64,000 nt of DNA from Scilla litardierei (Eukaryota; Streptophyta; Magnoliopsida; Asparagales; Asparagaceae): the NCBI GenBank assembly GCA_030789695.1, contig CM061132.1, positions 150,916,597 through 150,980,596 of the forward strand, in the 5' to 3' direction. Positions within the stretch are counted from its first letter, which is position 1. The number at the start of each line of letters is the position of its first letter. The translations under genes were made by a program, and so were the position numbers. Shown piece after piece: positions 1-10,504 of this stretch. The notes beneath the pieces were generated by a model. The model searched no databases. It was not told the DNA's origin and saw only the letters and a list, made by a program, of their open reading frames with translations.

Positions 1-592
1 TGGTTCCACCTGCCCCCGGCTCATTATCAGCCTTATCTTCAATCAGATAAAATCTAGGATCTTAGGGTTCCCATGTTGAGTGCATCACGTAAGCGCAAAT
101 GTTGTAAAATCTGGACCGGTCCGGAGGCCGGACCGGGTTCAACTCAAACCAGACAACTAGATGGTTTGGTTTTTATAAAAATTAAAAAAACAGCACAAGT
201 TTCAACAAAAAAAAGAATGAGTTAATGCAAAACACAAAAAAATATCACAAGATTAATTTTGGATTTATTTTTGGATTTATGAGGATTTTTTTAAAATTTT
301 TTGGAGCCTACGATACTAGCTTTCTTAAGCTCAAACGCTTGATATATCTCAGACCAAAACCATGAATAGTGAAGCCAATAATGAGACGACCAACGAAGCC
401 ACGGCACGTGGAAGCCCAAGCGTGACAATGCGCGCATTACCTGACTCACGAGCGGGCGCGCGGCCCACGAGTAGATATGCGAGTAGATGCGCGCAACAGA
501 TGCATGCGCATACAATAATGGGGGCCACGAGTAGATGTGCGCGCGCAGCCATGCACTGTGGGTGCGGTCGCGTGCATAATCAGAGCACAGGC
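1..592. other. Intergenic sequence, no gene seen
   Basis: AT-rich sequence up to about 360, then a GC-richer stretch with alternating purine-pyrimidine gcgcgc runs. Short reading frames here have no recognisable domain and overlap one another on both strands, so none is called. Confidence 0.5.
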
Positions 593-777
593 CTAGGGAT
601 GAGAATGGGCATGCCCAAAGCCCGTTTGGGCTTCCAATTGGGCACGCCACATCATCATCCCTACAAAATCCTTCACAACTCCTAGAAGGAGTTGTGAAGG
701 ATTTTGTAGGGATGATGATGTGGCGTGCCCAATTGGAAGCCCAAACGGACTTTGGGCCTGCCCATTCTCATCCCTAG
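593..777. repeat. Near-perfect inverted repeat (91-bp arms, 3-nt loop)
   Basis: The left arm (593-683) and right arm (687-777) are reverse complements apart from two mismatches that I can see. They are separated only by the trinucleotide aga at 684-686. The arms start ctaggga and end tccctag. No clear target-site duplication flanks it. It could be a foldback or MITE-type element, or a transcribed hairpin that feeds small RNAs. No coding potential is claimed. Confidence 0.9.
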
Positions 778-2494
778 CACGCGCAGTTAGCGGGCGACAG
801 CGGATACGAATTTGCATCAGTATTTGGGTTTCAAGCAGGCCCATTATGGTTTGTTCAAGTATATTAAAACCCTAATTTCGGCTAGTTTTTGATTTGAACT
901 TTCATGTACAAGTTTGTGTTGGTGGTAGAAATACAGAGGCCAAGAGTATAGTTTGAGAGCCAAAAAGAGAGTTTTCTCCGTTGTTTTCTTTTCCAAATAC
1001 TTAACGGGTTTGGTTTTTCCCTTGAACCAAGTGACACACTGTGTAATCAAAAGATTATTGAATATTAGTAACCTTCCCAACTATATATACACCAAGTGCT
1101 GGGTGGAACCGAGATAAATCTTGCTCGGTTGTATGTTTTCTTTTGTTTTACATTACTTTTCATATACCATTGTGCCGTGTGTTTCGTAGTGAAAGTCATT
1201 AGCTTTGTTCTTCGGTTTAACGATTTTTGAAATTCCGCTGAGCGATTGTCTTCTATCTTCTAGGTAAGTGTACCAAGAGGACATACCTAGTGATACCCAA
1301 TCGTGACGGGAGACCTCTGAGTTAAGAAAACGGTGAAATTGGTTAACTTGAACCTAGTAAGTAGTAAGAGAGCCGCAAACATCCTCTGCCTGGCTGAGAC
1401 GGGCCTACATCGGGTGTATGACGCAGATCCCATGCGATTCAAAATCCTTGAATCCTTTTAGTCCATTAAAGCTTGAACCACAAGGGATGTCGGTGAGCTA
1501 GGATAGAAGACACTATTTGCATGCTTATGGCTGTTGTTATGTCTAAATAAATAAGGCCCAAGCTCATTTAAAACTTAAGCTTTGGGCCCTCAAGAGAAAG
1601 CCCATGGTTATTAAATGATGGACCATTCTGAGTACCCCACGAAGAAAGCCCAAGCCCATAGCATGCATGGAAGTGGGCTGATCCAAAGACACGCACACGC
1701 ACATCCCTACCGTCTATACTTTATTACGGCAATGGGTACCTTGTTATACTTTGGATTTGGTTTTCCTCTTCTTCTGTTATTATTCATGACTTATGTCCAG
1801 ATGAACTGCACATGTTCTTCATTACCATTTATTCAACAAAAATGGTTGCAATATCCCACATCCTTAAAAAAATACAAATTACACCAACAAATCATGACAA
1901 TGAGCTTTCAAAAAAAGAGAGACCCATCCTCCTCCTTTCAAAAAATGAGCTTTCAAAAAAAGAGAGACCCATCCGTGTGTTTAGCTTACAAGAAACAACT
2001 TCCCATTGTAAGCTAAACACTTCTCATCACAAAAAGCTACCCATCCCTCCAAATTGATGTTTATTCTTCTAGCCTGAAATAGATCCCCCATTCCTTAAAC
2101 TAACCAGAATCATGCACCAAACACTGACAACATGACAACTCAAACATACGATAATCCCAAAAAAAAAAACAGAGCGATTCTAACAAACAGATTCCAAAAA
2201 CCACAGACTAAACCATTTAAATTCTTATTGCATAAATTTATATAAACGAGAGATGATGCCATTAATGAATAAAAGATGCGGCAGCAGTCCAAGCCTTGGA
2301 AACCTAGGACTAAATGAACAATCTTCAAGCAGTGCCAATCTTAATGCCCCCAAATAAACAAATTATGATCAATTTTACATCCCATAATAGTTGATAAAAC
2401 TTTACACAGTCGAAAACAAAACAGCCTTAAGAAAACCCCAAATGTTACATATAACAAGAAGAAGAAAAAATTAAGAAAGTTGATTAAACCAAGA
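778..2494. other. Intergenic sequence and 3' flank of SCL3
   Basis: No domain-bearing reading frame is visible. It contains a two-copy tandem repeat (1901-1974) and a 9-bp inverted repeat around 1982-2018 (ttagcttac paired with gtaagctaa). The last few hundred bases before 2495 lie directly downstream of the SCL3 stop on the minus strand and probably hold its 3' UTR. Confidence 0.45.
1901..1974. repeat. Two-copy tandem repeat, 45-bp period
   Basis: A 29-bp segment beginning tgagctttcaaaaa occurs at 1901-1929 and again at 1946-1974. Confidence 0.85.
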
Positions 2495-3958
2495 TCAATC
2501 GTACCTCCGGCATCTCCAGGCCGAGACGGAGAAGAGCGGCCGATCTTGCCAGCAGATCAAGAAGCAGCCGCTCTCCTCCTTCACTCTGTAGGCGTCGCAT
2601 CCGAACCCCTGCAGCATCCTCCTGGCCTGCAGCAGCCCGAAGTAGCTCAGCGGGACCCGGCCGAATCCGGCCATGTCCAGCCGCTGCAGCCACCGCTCCA
2701 GCTTCTCGTGCCGCTCCCTCCTCTCCAGCCCCTCGCACGCTATGATGTTCTTGATCTCTTCTCCGAGCAGCATCTTCTCGACCCTCACCCTCTCGACCGA
2801 CTGCCTTGCGACCGTGGACTCCAGGCAGTCGAACATCGCGGCGTAGAAGTTCAACGCCTCCGTGAACCTTTCGTTCAGCGTCGCCCCGTTGTGGTTCGAT
2901 TCTTGCTCCGTCACCACCATGATCTTTGGCGACAGCCCCCATAGCGCCGACAGGAAGCTCTCCATCCTCGCCGACGGCGGCAGCGACGAGGCCGAGTCGG
3001 GGCTTGGGATGTAGCAGCCGTTGATGGGATCCTTTTCCAGCAGCTCCCCCAGCGTCCCCTGCCCCATCTGTACCATCCTCTGTATCTGGGCCATGCCGCT
3101 GGAGCTGCTCTTGGCGGCGGCCGGGGACGTCTGGGGCAGCTTCCGATGGTGGGCGGCGCCGCCGCCGGAGTCGTCCTCGCAGGCGAGGAGCGAATGGAGC
3201 TGCAGGACGGAGCTGATTGCCAGTGCCTCCCCTGTTTTGACCCTCAGGCTCTCGACGTCGAGCCTGTCGAGCCTGCCGACGACCGGATTGAACTGGAAAG
3301 GGATGTCGAGCTTCTCGGCCTGCTCGGACAGGACCGCCGCCATGTGGTTCAGGATCTCCTTGTGCTCGTTCACCGCCGTGATCCGCAAATGCGGCGGTCC
3401 CTCCGGCCGGGCGCTGAGGGCCTGAAGAAGGGCGACCCACTGGGCCGGGTCGGTGCCGGTGAGGTCGACGAGGTGGACGATCTTCTCGCCGTCCATGGCC
3501 TCGACGATGGCCTGGTTGGAGACGAGGAAGGCGAGGCGGAGGAAGGGGCAGAGGTCGAGGAAATGCCTCCGGGCCTGCGCCGCCTCGGCGGCGGGCTGGG
3601 GGACGCGGGCCGTGGACGTCAGGGCCCGGTAGAGGCCCGGCCAGGAGCGGAGGATGCGGCGGGCGAGGGCCTCGGTGAAATAGGAGGCTATTCTCTGCAT
3701 GGTGTCCCCGTCGGGGGAGGCCAAGAGGGAGATGTGGTCAAGGAAGGCGTTGGCGTGGTCGAGGCTGCCGGCGGCGACGTGGTTGGCGCAGTTGAGGAGC
3801 AGGTGGATCAGCCAGAGCCCCCGCTCGTCGGACTTCAGCTCGCGGAGCCACGGCGTGTAAGGGGAGCCACCGCCGAGGGACGCCGGCGAGAGGGACATGA
3901 GGGAGAAGCACTGGAGAGGGGAGGAGGTGACGGAGGAGGAGCCCTCGTCTTGCACCAT
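2495..3958 (-). CDS. SCL3: SCARECROW-LIKE 3 (GRAS transcriptional regulator)
   Basis: Intact, intronless 487-aa GRAS-family protein, close to the roughly 480 aa usual for SCL3. Domains in order: a short N-terminus with SSPLQCFSLMSLSP; leucine-heptad region I from about residue 38 (WLRELKSDERGLWLIHLLLN) to about 110; the VHIID motif as VHLVD at 161-165; leucine-heptad II; a low-complexity Gly/Ser/Ala linker at about 261-335; the PFYRE region with RFTEALNFYAAMFDCLES at about 364-381; and the SAW domain ending WQDRPLFSVSAW near 470-481. In Arabidopsis, SCL3 is a nuclear co-regulator that promotes gibberellin responses by antagonising DELLA proteins, notably in root endodermis; transfer of that role here is inference. 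Stop is TGA at 2495-2497. The gene is far more GC-rich than the flanks and is the only clear host gene in the window. An LTR begins 979 bp upstream of its ATG. Confidence 0.95.
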   Translation of the reverse strand: MVQDEGSSSVTSSPLQCFSLMSLSPASLGGGSPYTPWLRELKSDERGLWLIHLLLNCANHVAAGSLDHANAFLDHISLLASPDGDTMQRIASYFTEALARRILRSWPGLYRALTSTARVPQPAAEAAQARRHFLDLCPFLRLAFLVSNQAIVEAMDGEKIVHLVDLTGTDPAQWVALLQALSARPEGPPHLRITAVNEHKEILNHMAAVLSEQAEKLDIPFQFNPVVGRLDRLDVESLRVKTGEALAISSVLQLHSLLACEDDSGGGAAHHRKLPQTSPAAAKSSSSGMAQIQRMVQMGQGTLGELLEKDPINGCYIPSPDSASSLPPSARMESFLSALWGLSPKIMVVTEQESNHNGATLNERFTEALNFYAAMFDCLESTVARQSVERVRVEKMLLGEEIKNIIACEGLERRERHEKLERWLQRLDMAGFGRVPLSYFGLLQARRMLQGFGCDAYRVKEESGCFLICWQDRPLFSVSAWRCRRYD

Positions 3959-4937
3959 TATTCAAACCAAGCAAGAATCGATCAATCTGCGACTTCTTTT
4001 TATGACGAGATTGCCAGATTTCTTAGGGGGCGACCAGACTTTATTGAAAAGGGAAAAATCCAAGGAAAAGAGAAATTGGCCTTTTACAGATCTGGAGAAA
4101 AATCTGATGCCTTTATTAGCTATTGATTTGAATACCGCCTTGCAAACGGTGAGGGTTAAGGTTTGAAAGGGGAGGATGGGGGGTGGGTGTTTTTTGGGTG
4201 CATTAGGCGACAAAAGCGATGTGTTTTTTTTGTCTTGTATCGATTTGCTGCCTGTTTGCTAGCGCGGCGGACGAATATGGAATTTATGAGAAGACGAGCC
4301 CACACTGCTCCTGCTCTCTCTCCCCGTTTCTTTACCTCTTTCAACACCGCAAGCGCATTGTTAATTCTAAGAGTAATGTGGATGTTTGTTTGGGGGGGCG
4401 TTTGTCGCGGTGCGCTTCGGAAGGGGAATAAGGTCGGAGTCCATATTCCTTATCCTCGCAAGCATCCAAGCATGCGCTAACAGAACAAAACACCGCACTC
4501 GTCTGTTGTTTTGCGTTGCTTTTAATTCGGGGTTTGAAAATGAGGGGAGAAAGCCAAAGGGAGGGGTGAGGGTGGGGGGAGGTTTCAAAGGAGGCCAGCC
4601 TTGAATGCATCCAAAAGTCCCCCTCAAGCCTTTGTCCTCTTCCTATCCAATGAAAACCGTTGCCCTTATCCTCGCGTCATGAGGTTGGAAGGCAGATGGG
4701 GACAAGGGGGGTTTAGGGGAGAGGACAAGTTGTGGTTGGATCTTTGCTCCTTTGGTGGCCTCCCTCTTGCTTCTCTTTGGGCACCACCTTCTTTTGACAT
4801 AAAGGTGGGGTTGGAAAGATGATGAACAAGGGTGGTAAGAAAATGTTTGTCCTTCTCCAAGTTTGCCCACTTTGCTATGGTAGAAATACAATAGACGGTA
4901 GTAACTATGTTGTTTTCACATTTTTGGGATATCTTAG
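3959..4937 (-). promoter_or_regulatory. Upstream region of SCL3 (putative promoter and 5' UTR)
   Basis: About 980 bp separate the SCL3 start codon from the LTR of element A. No protein domain is visible on either strand. A pyrimidine-rich run near 4305-4345 reads as a GA-rich tract on the gene's sense strand, a common feature near plant transcription starts. I cannot place a TATA box or start site with confidence. Confidence 0.4.
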
Positions 4938-5909
4938 TGTTACGGCCTGATGGTCGGCCCAGAAAATAAAGGACCAAATAGTTGAAGTTCGCCGGCCAGC
5001 CGGAACAAGATCGAGCCCAAATGAGAAGATCACAGTGGTAGCAAGAAGCTCGCCTGGCTGAGCGGGAAGCTTGCCCAACTAATCAAGCGGGAAACTCGCC
5101 AGCCAAGCGTAGAGATCGTCCATCGACGTCGAAGCACGCTCTGCTGATCGAAACAAGGTCGGTTGGAGGAAGCTTGGGACGCCGAGCTCAGACGCCAAGC
5201 TCGACTCTCTCCAAGGGTGACCCTCGGCGACATGGTACCACATAAATATCTCTGTACGAATGCCGTAGGGCCACATACGTCTACAATTAATGTCGATGGT
5301 TAAAAACGAGAACTGATGGCCGTCCATCGCGGCCCCGTTAAAGCCCGATTAAGGAGGTGCGAAAATATCTATGACATTCTTGCAGACCGTCGCATCCCTA
5401 TTAATACGCTAGCTAAGCGGCAACCGGACTCCAGCTAAGCAGAAGCGACAGCTGATTGGACGACGATCAACTGAATCTCCCACTATATGTACCCCCTCTA
5501 GCCTCAAGGAGGGGGTTGGTTGGTAGAAATCTTTAACTATCATTCATACACGAGGTCAGATATCGTCCATATATCGGTGCCTTCCACACAAGCTCGCCAC
5601 GTTAGGTCGTCCTACACTAAGATCGGCCAGCGTGTCTAGCCTCCTTCTAAAAAGTGTCCTATTGACTTTACCATCGGAGAGGCCACGGGTTGACAGCCAA
5701 CCTAGCCTTTCTGACGAGCTGCTTGTCGTGTAGGAAGCTCGGTCAATCTCCCAAGCGGTCGGCGACCTTCGAGCGACCTTGGATCCTTCGTCCACAGATC
5801 GTGTTCCAAGGCGTCTTAGCCTTTTACTAAAACCCAAATAACCTGTAATCACCGTACCCTTCATCCCCATTTCATAAATCTCATTGTTAGGCGGATTTAA
5901 CCCGCAACA
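4938..5909 (+). repeat. 5' LTR of element A (972 bp)
   Basis: Begins TGTTACGGCC, ends CCCGCAACA (TG...CA) and is followed two bases later by a primer-binding site. No second copy is present in the window, so the far boundary and TSD cannot be checked. Confidence 0.8.
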
Positions 5910-5911
5910 AT

Positions 5912-5929
5912 TGGTGCCGTCTGTGGGAA
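5912..5929 (+). promoter_or_regulatory. Primer-binding site of element A
   Basis: TGGTGCCGTCTGTGGGAA two bases after the LTR end. It differs by one base from the equivalent site in element D, which supports both as members of one lineage. I do not assign the tRNA. Confidence 0.75.
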
Positions 5930-5967
5930 AGAATCAGCCTCCACACGTACTCACCGTAATTCGTGTC

Positions 5968-7446
5968 ATGGCAAGTCGCCCGACGTTACTCCACCGCCGC
6001 CTCCAAGAAAGCCGGGATGACTCGAGGCCCTAATCGATGATACCCTGAGGCCGCTCTTGGCCTAGGAGCCTCGTTCTTCGGGGAGGACTCCCCTGCTGGA
6101 CATGTCCCTTGAGGGGTCGGCGGCCGTCATTCAGGTCGCGGTCCACAACATCCAAGCGAACTTCGCGGCCTTCATCAAGCTGATGGAAGACTGGGTCGCC
6201 GCCAGACCCGAGTGACCCCCTCCGCTCTAAGGCCCCTCCAGGCCCCCGAACGTAAGGCGGGACCTCCTCCCCCAGTTTAAAGAGGAAGCGACCGTTCGAC
6301 GGATGCAGATCGACGAGAGAGCGGCCGTTCGACAACGGTGGCTGGTCATAACCACGAAGGAGAGGCTCCGAGAGGGGAGCCGAGGAGTCCCCCAAGTGGC
6401 GGCCCAGGGAGTACGAAATTTCCCTAGGCCGAGTCTCGCTACTGGAAGTCATCAGCGTCAAAGTCCATGGAGTCTAAGACAAGAAGAGCGCCCACATCGG
6501 AGCAGAAGCCCCCTTCGATCAGGATGCCATTCTTCTAGGCGTAATGATCGACGACGAAGAAGCCACGACAAGAGCATAACCCCCAGAGAGCGAGAGAGGG
6601 ACACCCCTGAGTACCGAGGTGGCTCATCCGGTGGTTCCAATCAGCGGCGGGGAGGTCAGTGCAGCTGGAATATTCCCCGGAGGTCGCTCATGCATCCCCC
6701 TACCCCGAAGAGGCCAAACCGCTGACCAAGAGGGTGATCTCAACCCTGATACCTCATAAGTTCAAACTCCCTCAGTTCAAACTGTATGATGGTTCGGACG
6801 ATCCCCTAGAGCATGTGCAGTGGTACCGGGGGGTCATAGAGATTCAAGGAGTGGATGACACGCTCCTTTGCAGACCTTTCCAGACGACGTTGAATAAGTC
6901 GACGGTGGAGCGATATAACGACTTGCCTGACCGATCCGTCAACTCGTTCAGTAATCTATCCCGCAAGTTCTGTCAGCAATTCTTGGCCAGGCAAAGAAGG
7001 AGGAAAGCCTCAGACTATCTATTCACGGTAGTCCAGAAGAGGGAGAAACTCTCCGAAAGTTCTTGAAGCGCTTCAATGAATAAAGGCTCGGCGTGATGAG
7101 CTGAGGAAATGAGCTCGTCATAGCAGCCTTCAAGAAGGGGCTGGCCAATCAGAGTTTATGCAAATCTCTGATCTACGATCTGTCGATCGACCTCGACGCT
7201 CTCTTCTCTCAGGCGGAGAAGTTCATGCTTAGTGAGGAGGCTTTGGAGGCTATGAAGGAGGTCGTACTGACCCAAGTACCCCACGTTAAAGCACGACCGA
7301 ATGACCAGCCGAGGCAGGAGGGCAGCTCCCGAGGGCGTGACAAGGCTGCCCCGAGGGCGCGATCAAGGAGGCGACCGAGGACGCGATCAGTGAGGCCCTC
7401 GGGAGCAGGACCGTCCTGGCCTGCTGAGGGGATTACCCGACCCTAG
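5968..7446 (+). pseudogene. Gag of element A, broken
   Basis: A start codon at 5968 opens a frame beginning MASRPTLLHRRLQ that soon hits a stop. The best-preserved part is at 6659-7066, with the Tat-type Gag core (PHKFKLPQFKLYDGSDDPLEH, then QFLARQRRRKASDYLF). A frameshift near 7040 moves the frame to LRKFLKRFNE, and further stops precede a basic Arg-rich tail at 7225-7446. Gag would form the virus-like particle. The breaks make this copy non-functional. Confidence 0.75.
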
Positions 7447-7899
7447 GAAACCCGCTCCGAAGAACAAGCTCGAGAGAGCACCAGAGACTCACTGCACGAG
7501 GCTCAACGCCCCCCTGGTGGAAGTGATGATGGTGGCTCTGGCAGCCGGCTTCTCAGAGATGTATCCCCGGAGATGAGGACAAAACCCGACAGGAGAAATC
7601 AACAGAAGTATTGTCGGTATCATCGAGACCATGTGCATGATACCGACGAGTGTTACTCCTTGAAGAGGGACATTGAGCGGCTGATTCAGGACGGGCAAAG
7701 ATTCGTCGGTGAAAGAAGGCCAGGGCTCGAGGGAGAAGCACCCGCATGAGTTGTCTGGTCGACCCCAGTCCAGACCGCCGAGCAAGTTGCCCACAAAATG
7801 ACTGAGCCGATCATACGTGTGAATGTAATATAAGATGGACCGGCCTCGGGTGGCACATCGGCATCGACTCGGAAGACCTACGCTCGACAGGGCATGACG

Positions 7900-8290
7900 A
7901 TGGACACTGGTGCAGGGGAAAAGTGAAGGAGGGTAGCCCATTCCCTATCTCCTTCTCTGACGACGACCTGGAGGGGGTCGAGCTACTACATGAAAACGAC
8001 ATCGTCATCGAGGCTTTCATTGGGCCGGCCATCGTAAGCAGACGCTTGATCGACACCGGTAGCACATGTCACATCTTGTTCTTGTCCACGATTTAGAAGA
8101 TGGGGCTGAAGGATGCAGAGCTGAAGCCATGCTCGGGCCCAATCGTCAGCTTCATCGGCCATTCGGTGCCCATTGTTGGAGTGCTAACCTTGCCCGTGAC
8201 ACTGGGGGAGAAACCGAAGGTCATCACTCGGTTGACACAGTTTGTCGTCGTCGACGTTAATTCGACATACAACAGCATTATTGGGTAGCC
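7900..8290 (+). pseudogene. Aspartic protease of element A
   Basis: The frame reads RRLIDTGSTCHILF, with the catalytic DTG at about 8050, followed by the family pattern around IGHSVPIVGVLTLPVTLG. One stop lies just after the active-site segment (about 8093) and another at about 8286. The same segment in element D is clearly homologous. Confidence 0.75.
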
Positions 8291-8559
8291 CTAGATGACC
8301 GTCATTGAAGCTCTTCCCTTGCTGCTGCATCAGATGGTGAAGTTCCAGACTCCGTAGGGAGTTGGATAGGTGCGAGGATGCCAGAAGCTCTCCCGAAGCT
8401 GCTATGTCGGCTCCACCAAGCACAAAAGGACCGAGCAATCCCTATCGCTTGATCTCTTTGATGATCGGGAGGATATTTCTAATCGACGGCCAGCTCCAGG
8501 GGAGCTCCTGGAGAAGGTGCCAGTGGCGGAGGTGCCGGTGGCGGAGGAAGAGCAAGATC

Positions 8560-8871
8560 GTGTCTATAGGCACAAAGTTGTCCGCCGAGTTGAGGGCAGG
8601 GCTTGTAGACATCCTTAAGGCGAATGCAGACATCTTCGCATGGTCACCCGTGAACATGCCCGGAGTCGACCCAACGGCGATCGACCATGAGCTACATGTA
8701 GATCTGGATGCTCGCTCCATCAGGCAGAAGAAGCGAAGCATGGGAGAAGAAAAGATGCGGGCTGCGGGTGAGGAGGTAGATCGGCTTCGTGAGGCCGTAT
8801 TCATCCGAGAAGTAAACTACCCAGACTGGCTCGCCAATGTGATAATGGTGAAGAAGCCCAGCGGCAAATGG
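8560..8871 (+). pseudogene. Reverse transcriptase of element A, N-terminal piece
   Basis: Contains ADIFAWSPVNMPGVDP, then REVNYPDWLANVIMVKKPSG, the conserved start of Ty3/gypsy RT. Reading is cut at codon Trp by the LTR of element B at 8872 and resumes at 17054 after the aatgg target duplication. Confidence 0.85.
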
Positions 8872-9476
8872 TGAAGGATCCGGTCCAAAACAAAGTTAGG
8901 ATCGATAATTAAAGTGGAGACTTACGCTTGCGTATGCGGAACGATAGTCTCGGAACTTTGCCTTCGGATTCGCCACGACGGATCGAGTCTTCTCACGAAC
9001 GGAGTAAGGCTACTAATCCACAATCTAAATCTCTATTTTAGATTAAGAACTTGGAAGGAGGGAGAGGAAATATTTCTGCAGAGCTTCGCTATGAAGAAGA
9101 TGCATGCATGAATTTCATGCAAATGTGTAAGGAAAATGGCTACCCTTGGGTCTTATTTATAGCCCCCAAGGTAGTTATTTTAGGGTAAGTTGTTCCTTTG
9201 GAACAACTTAATTAAGGTGTACCATGATGCATGGCACATTATAAGCTTAAGTTGTACCATATGCATGGTACAACATAAGCTTAAGATATTCCCCCTTTAT
9301 TAGCCATATGTCGCATGCACTTATGCATATATAATGCGACTTTCCCGCTCATACAGAGATCCTCTCCGCAAGGGAACAGATTCCCTTTGCACATGACTTC
9401 GTGTGCGCGACGTTCGAGGTCCGTATTCCCTCGTACATCCTCCACAAGGGTGTACAAACGTCTTCCATATCCAACA
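8872..9476 (-). repeat. 3' LTR of element B
   Basis: 605 bp, plus-strand ends TGAAGGATCC and ATCCAACA. Matches the copy at 16449-17053 except for one base seen near 9440. Confidence 0.95.
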
Positions 9477-10504
9477 TCTCCCACTCACACTTGAGGGGAT
9501 TGTAAGAGAACGTCTTTCCCTTAGTTCTTTCATCTATCATACCGAGAAATAGACCGTGCGACCGTCATGCGCGTAGAGTCTGTTGTTGTGCACTTGTTAG
9601 AGATACACAACGACCTCGAAGGTGCAAAGTTGAGTAGTTCAACGCATGCTTTACCCTAGATTATTTCTTCACATTTCTTATACTTTATATTCAACAATTG
9701 AATCCCATCTGGATTACAATTGGCTGGCCAGCTTTGAATCATTAAAGTCCAAATGTGAATATGAAATCAATCTTCCTCTTCTTGTGAACCTTCTGATCTT
9801 GACTTGATTCGCTTTTCTAACGTGCCCCGCCGAGCCGAATTACCATAGCCCATTAGTAACACGCTAAGATAGCAATCATCTCGTCAAATCTAAAGGAACC
9901 AATTGGAGTCCTTGAGGGTAAGTGTTAAGACCCGTATGGCCTTTGAGTCTCACATAATAGCAAACACTATTGCTACTAACTCAGTGGTCGAAATGCATAC
10001 GTGGTATGAACACGTATTACAAAATCACTCCTTTCCCAGGGAGAGTATGTCTTAATGATGTTGTACGGATGAAAAGATCAGACACCACAGTGCCTATCTT
10101 TTTGAGTCCCCATACTACTCGTGAAATACTCACGGACTCTCATCCTGCATAAGACAGATAGGATTCAAAAAATCCAATGAGATCTTTATATCCTTGTGAT
10201 ACAGATCTCAGATCTTTTGTAAGCATCCGTATGATGCAGATCTTTTATTCGACTATCTTGTTTAAGTCATGACTCTAAATCATTTGTCTAATGATTTTGA
10301 CTTTAAACTAGTCTCATCTCTATCTTATCCATCTGATAAGATAAGGCGGTTGCTCATGTGAGAGAGCCAACCTTAATCTGTCCGACATACACACAAAAAT
10401 AGCTGAGACTTAAACACAAATGTATATAAAATCATTTGTAAGAAACTTGTATGCAAATTAAATTTTGATCTTCTATAGACATGGGAAATATTACATGATA
10501 CAGC
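9477..10504 (-). other. 3' non-coding region of element B with polypurine tract
   Basis: About 1 kb between the polyprotein stop and the 3' LTR. The bases next to the LTR (9477-9490) read GTGTGAGTGGGAGA on the sense strand and serve as a plausible polypurine tract. No further gene is visible. Confidence 0.7.

Noticed and set aside
1081..1600. Possible LTR or leader sequence between hairpin and SCL3
   Set aside because: No paired terminus, PBS or domain could be recognised, so left unassigned.
3146..4126. 326-codon plus-strand frame opposite SCL3
   Set aside because: It is a shadow of the GC-rich SCL3 coding strand, with no domain of its own.
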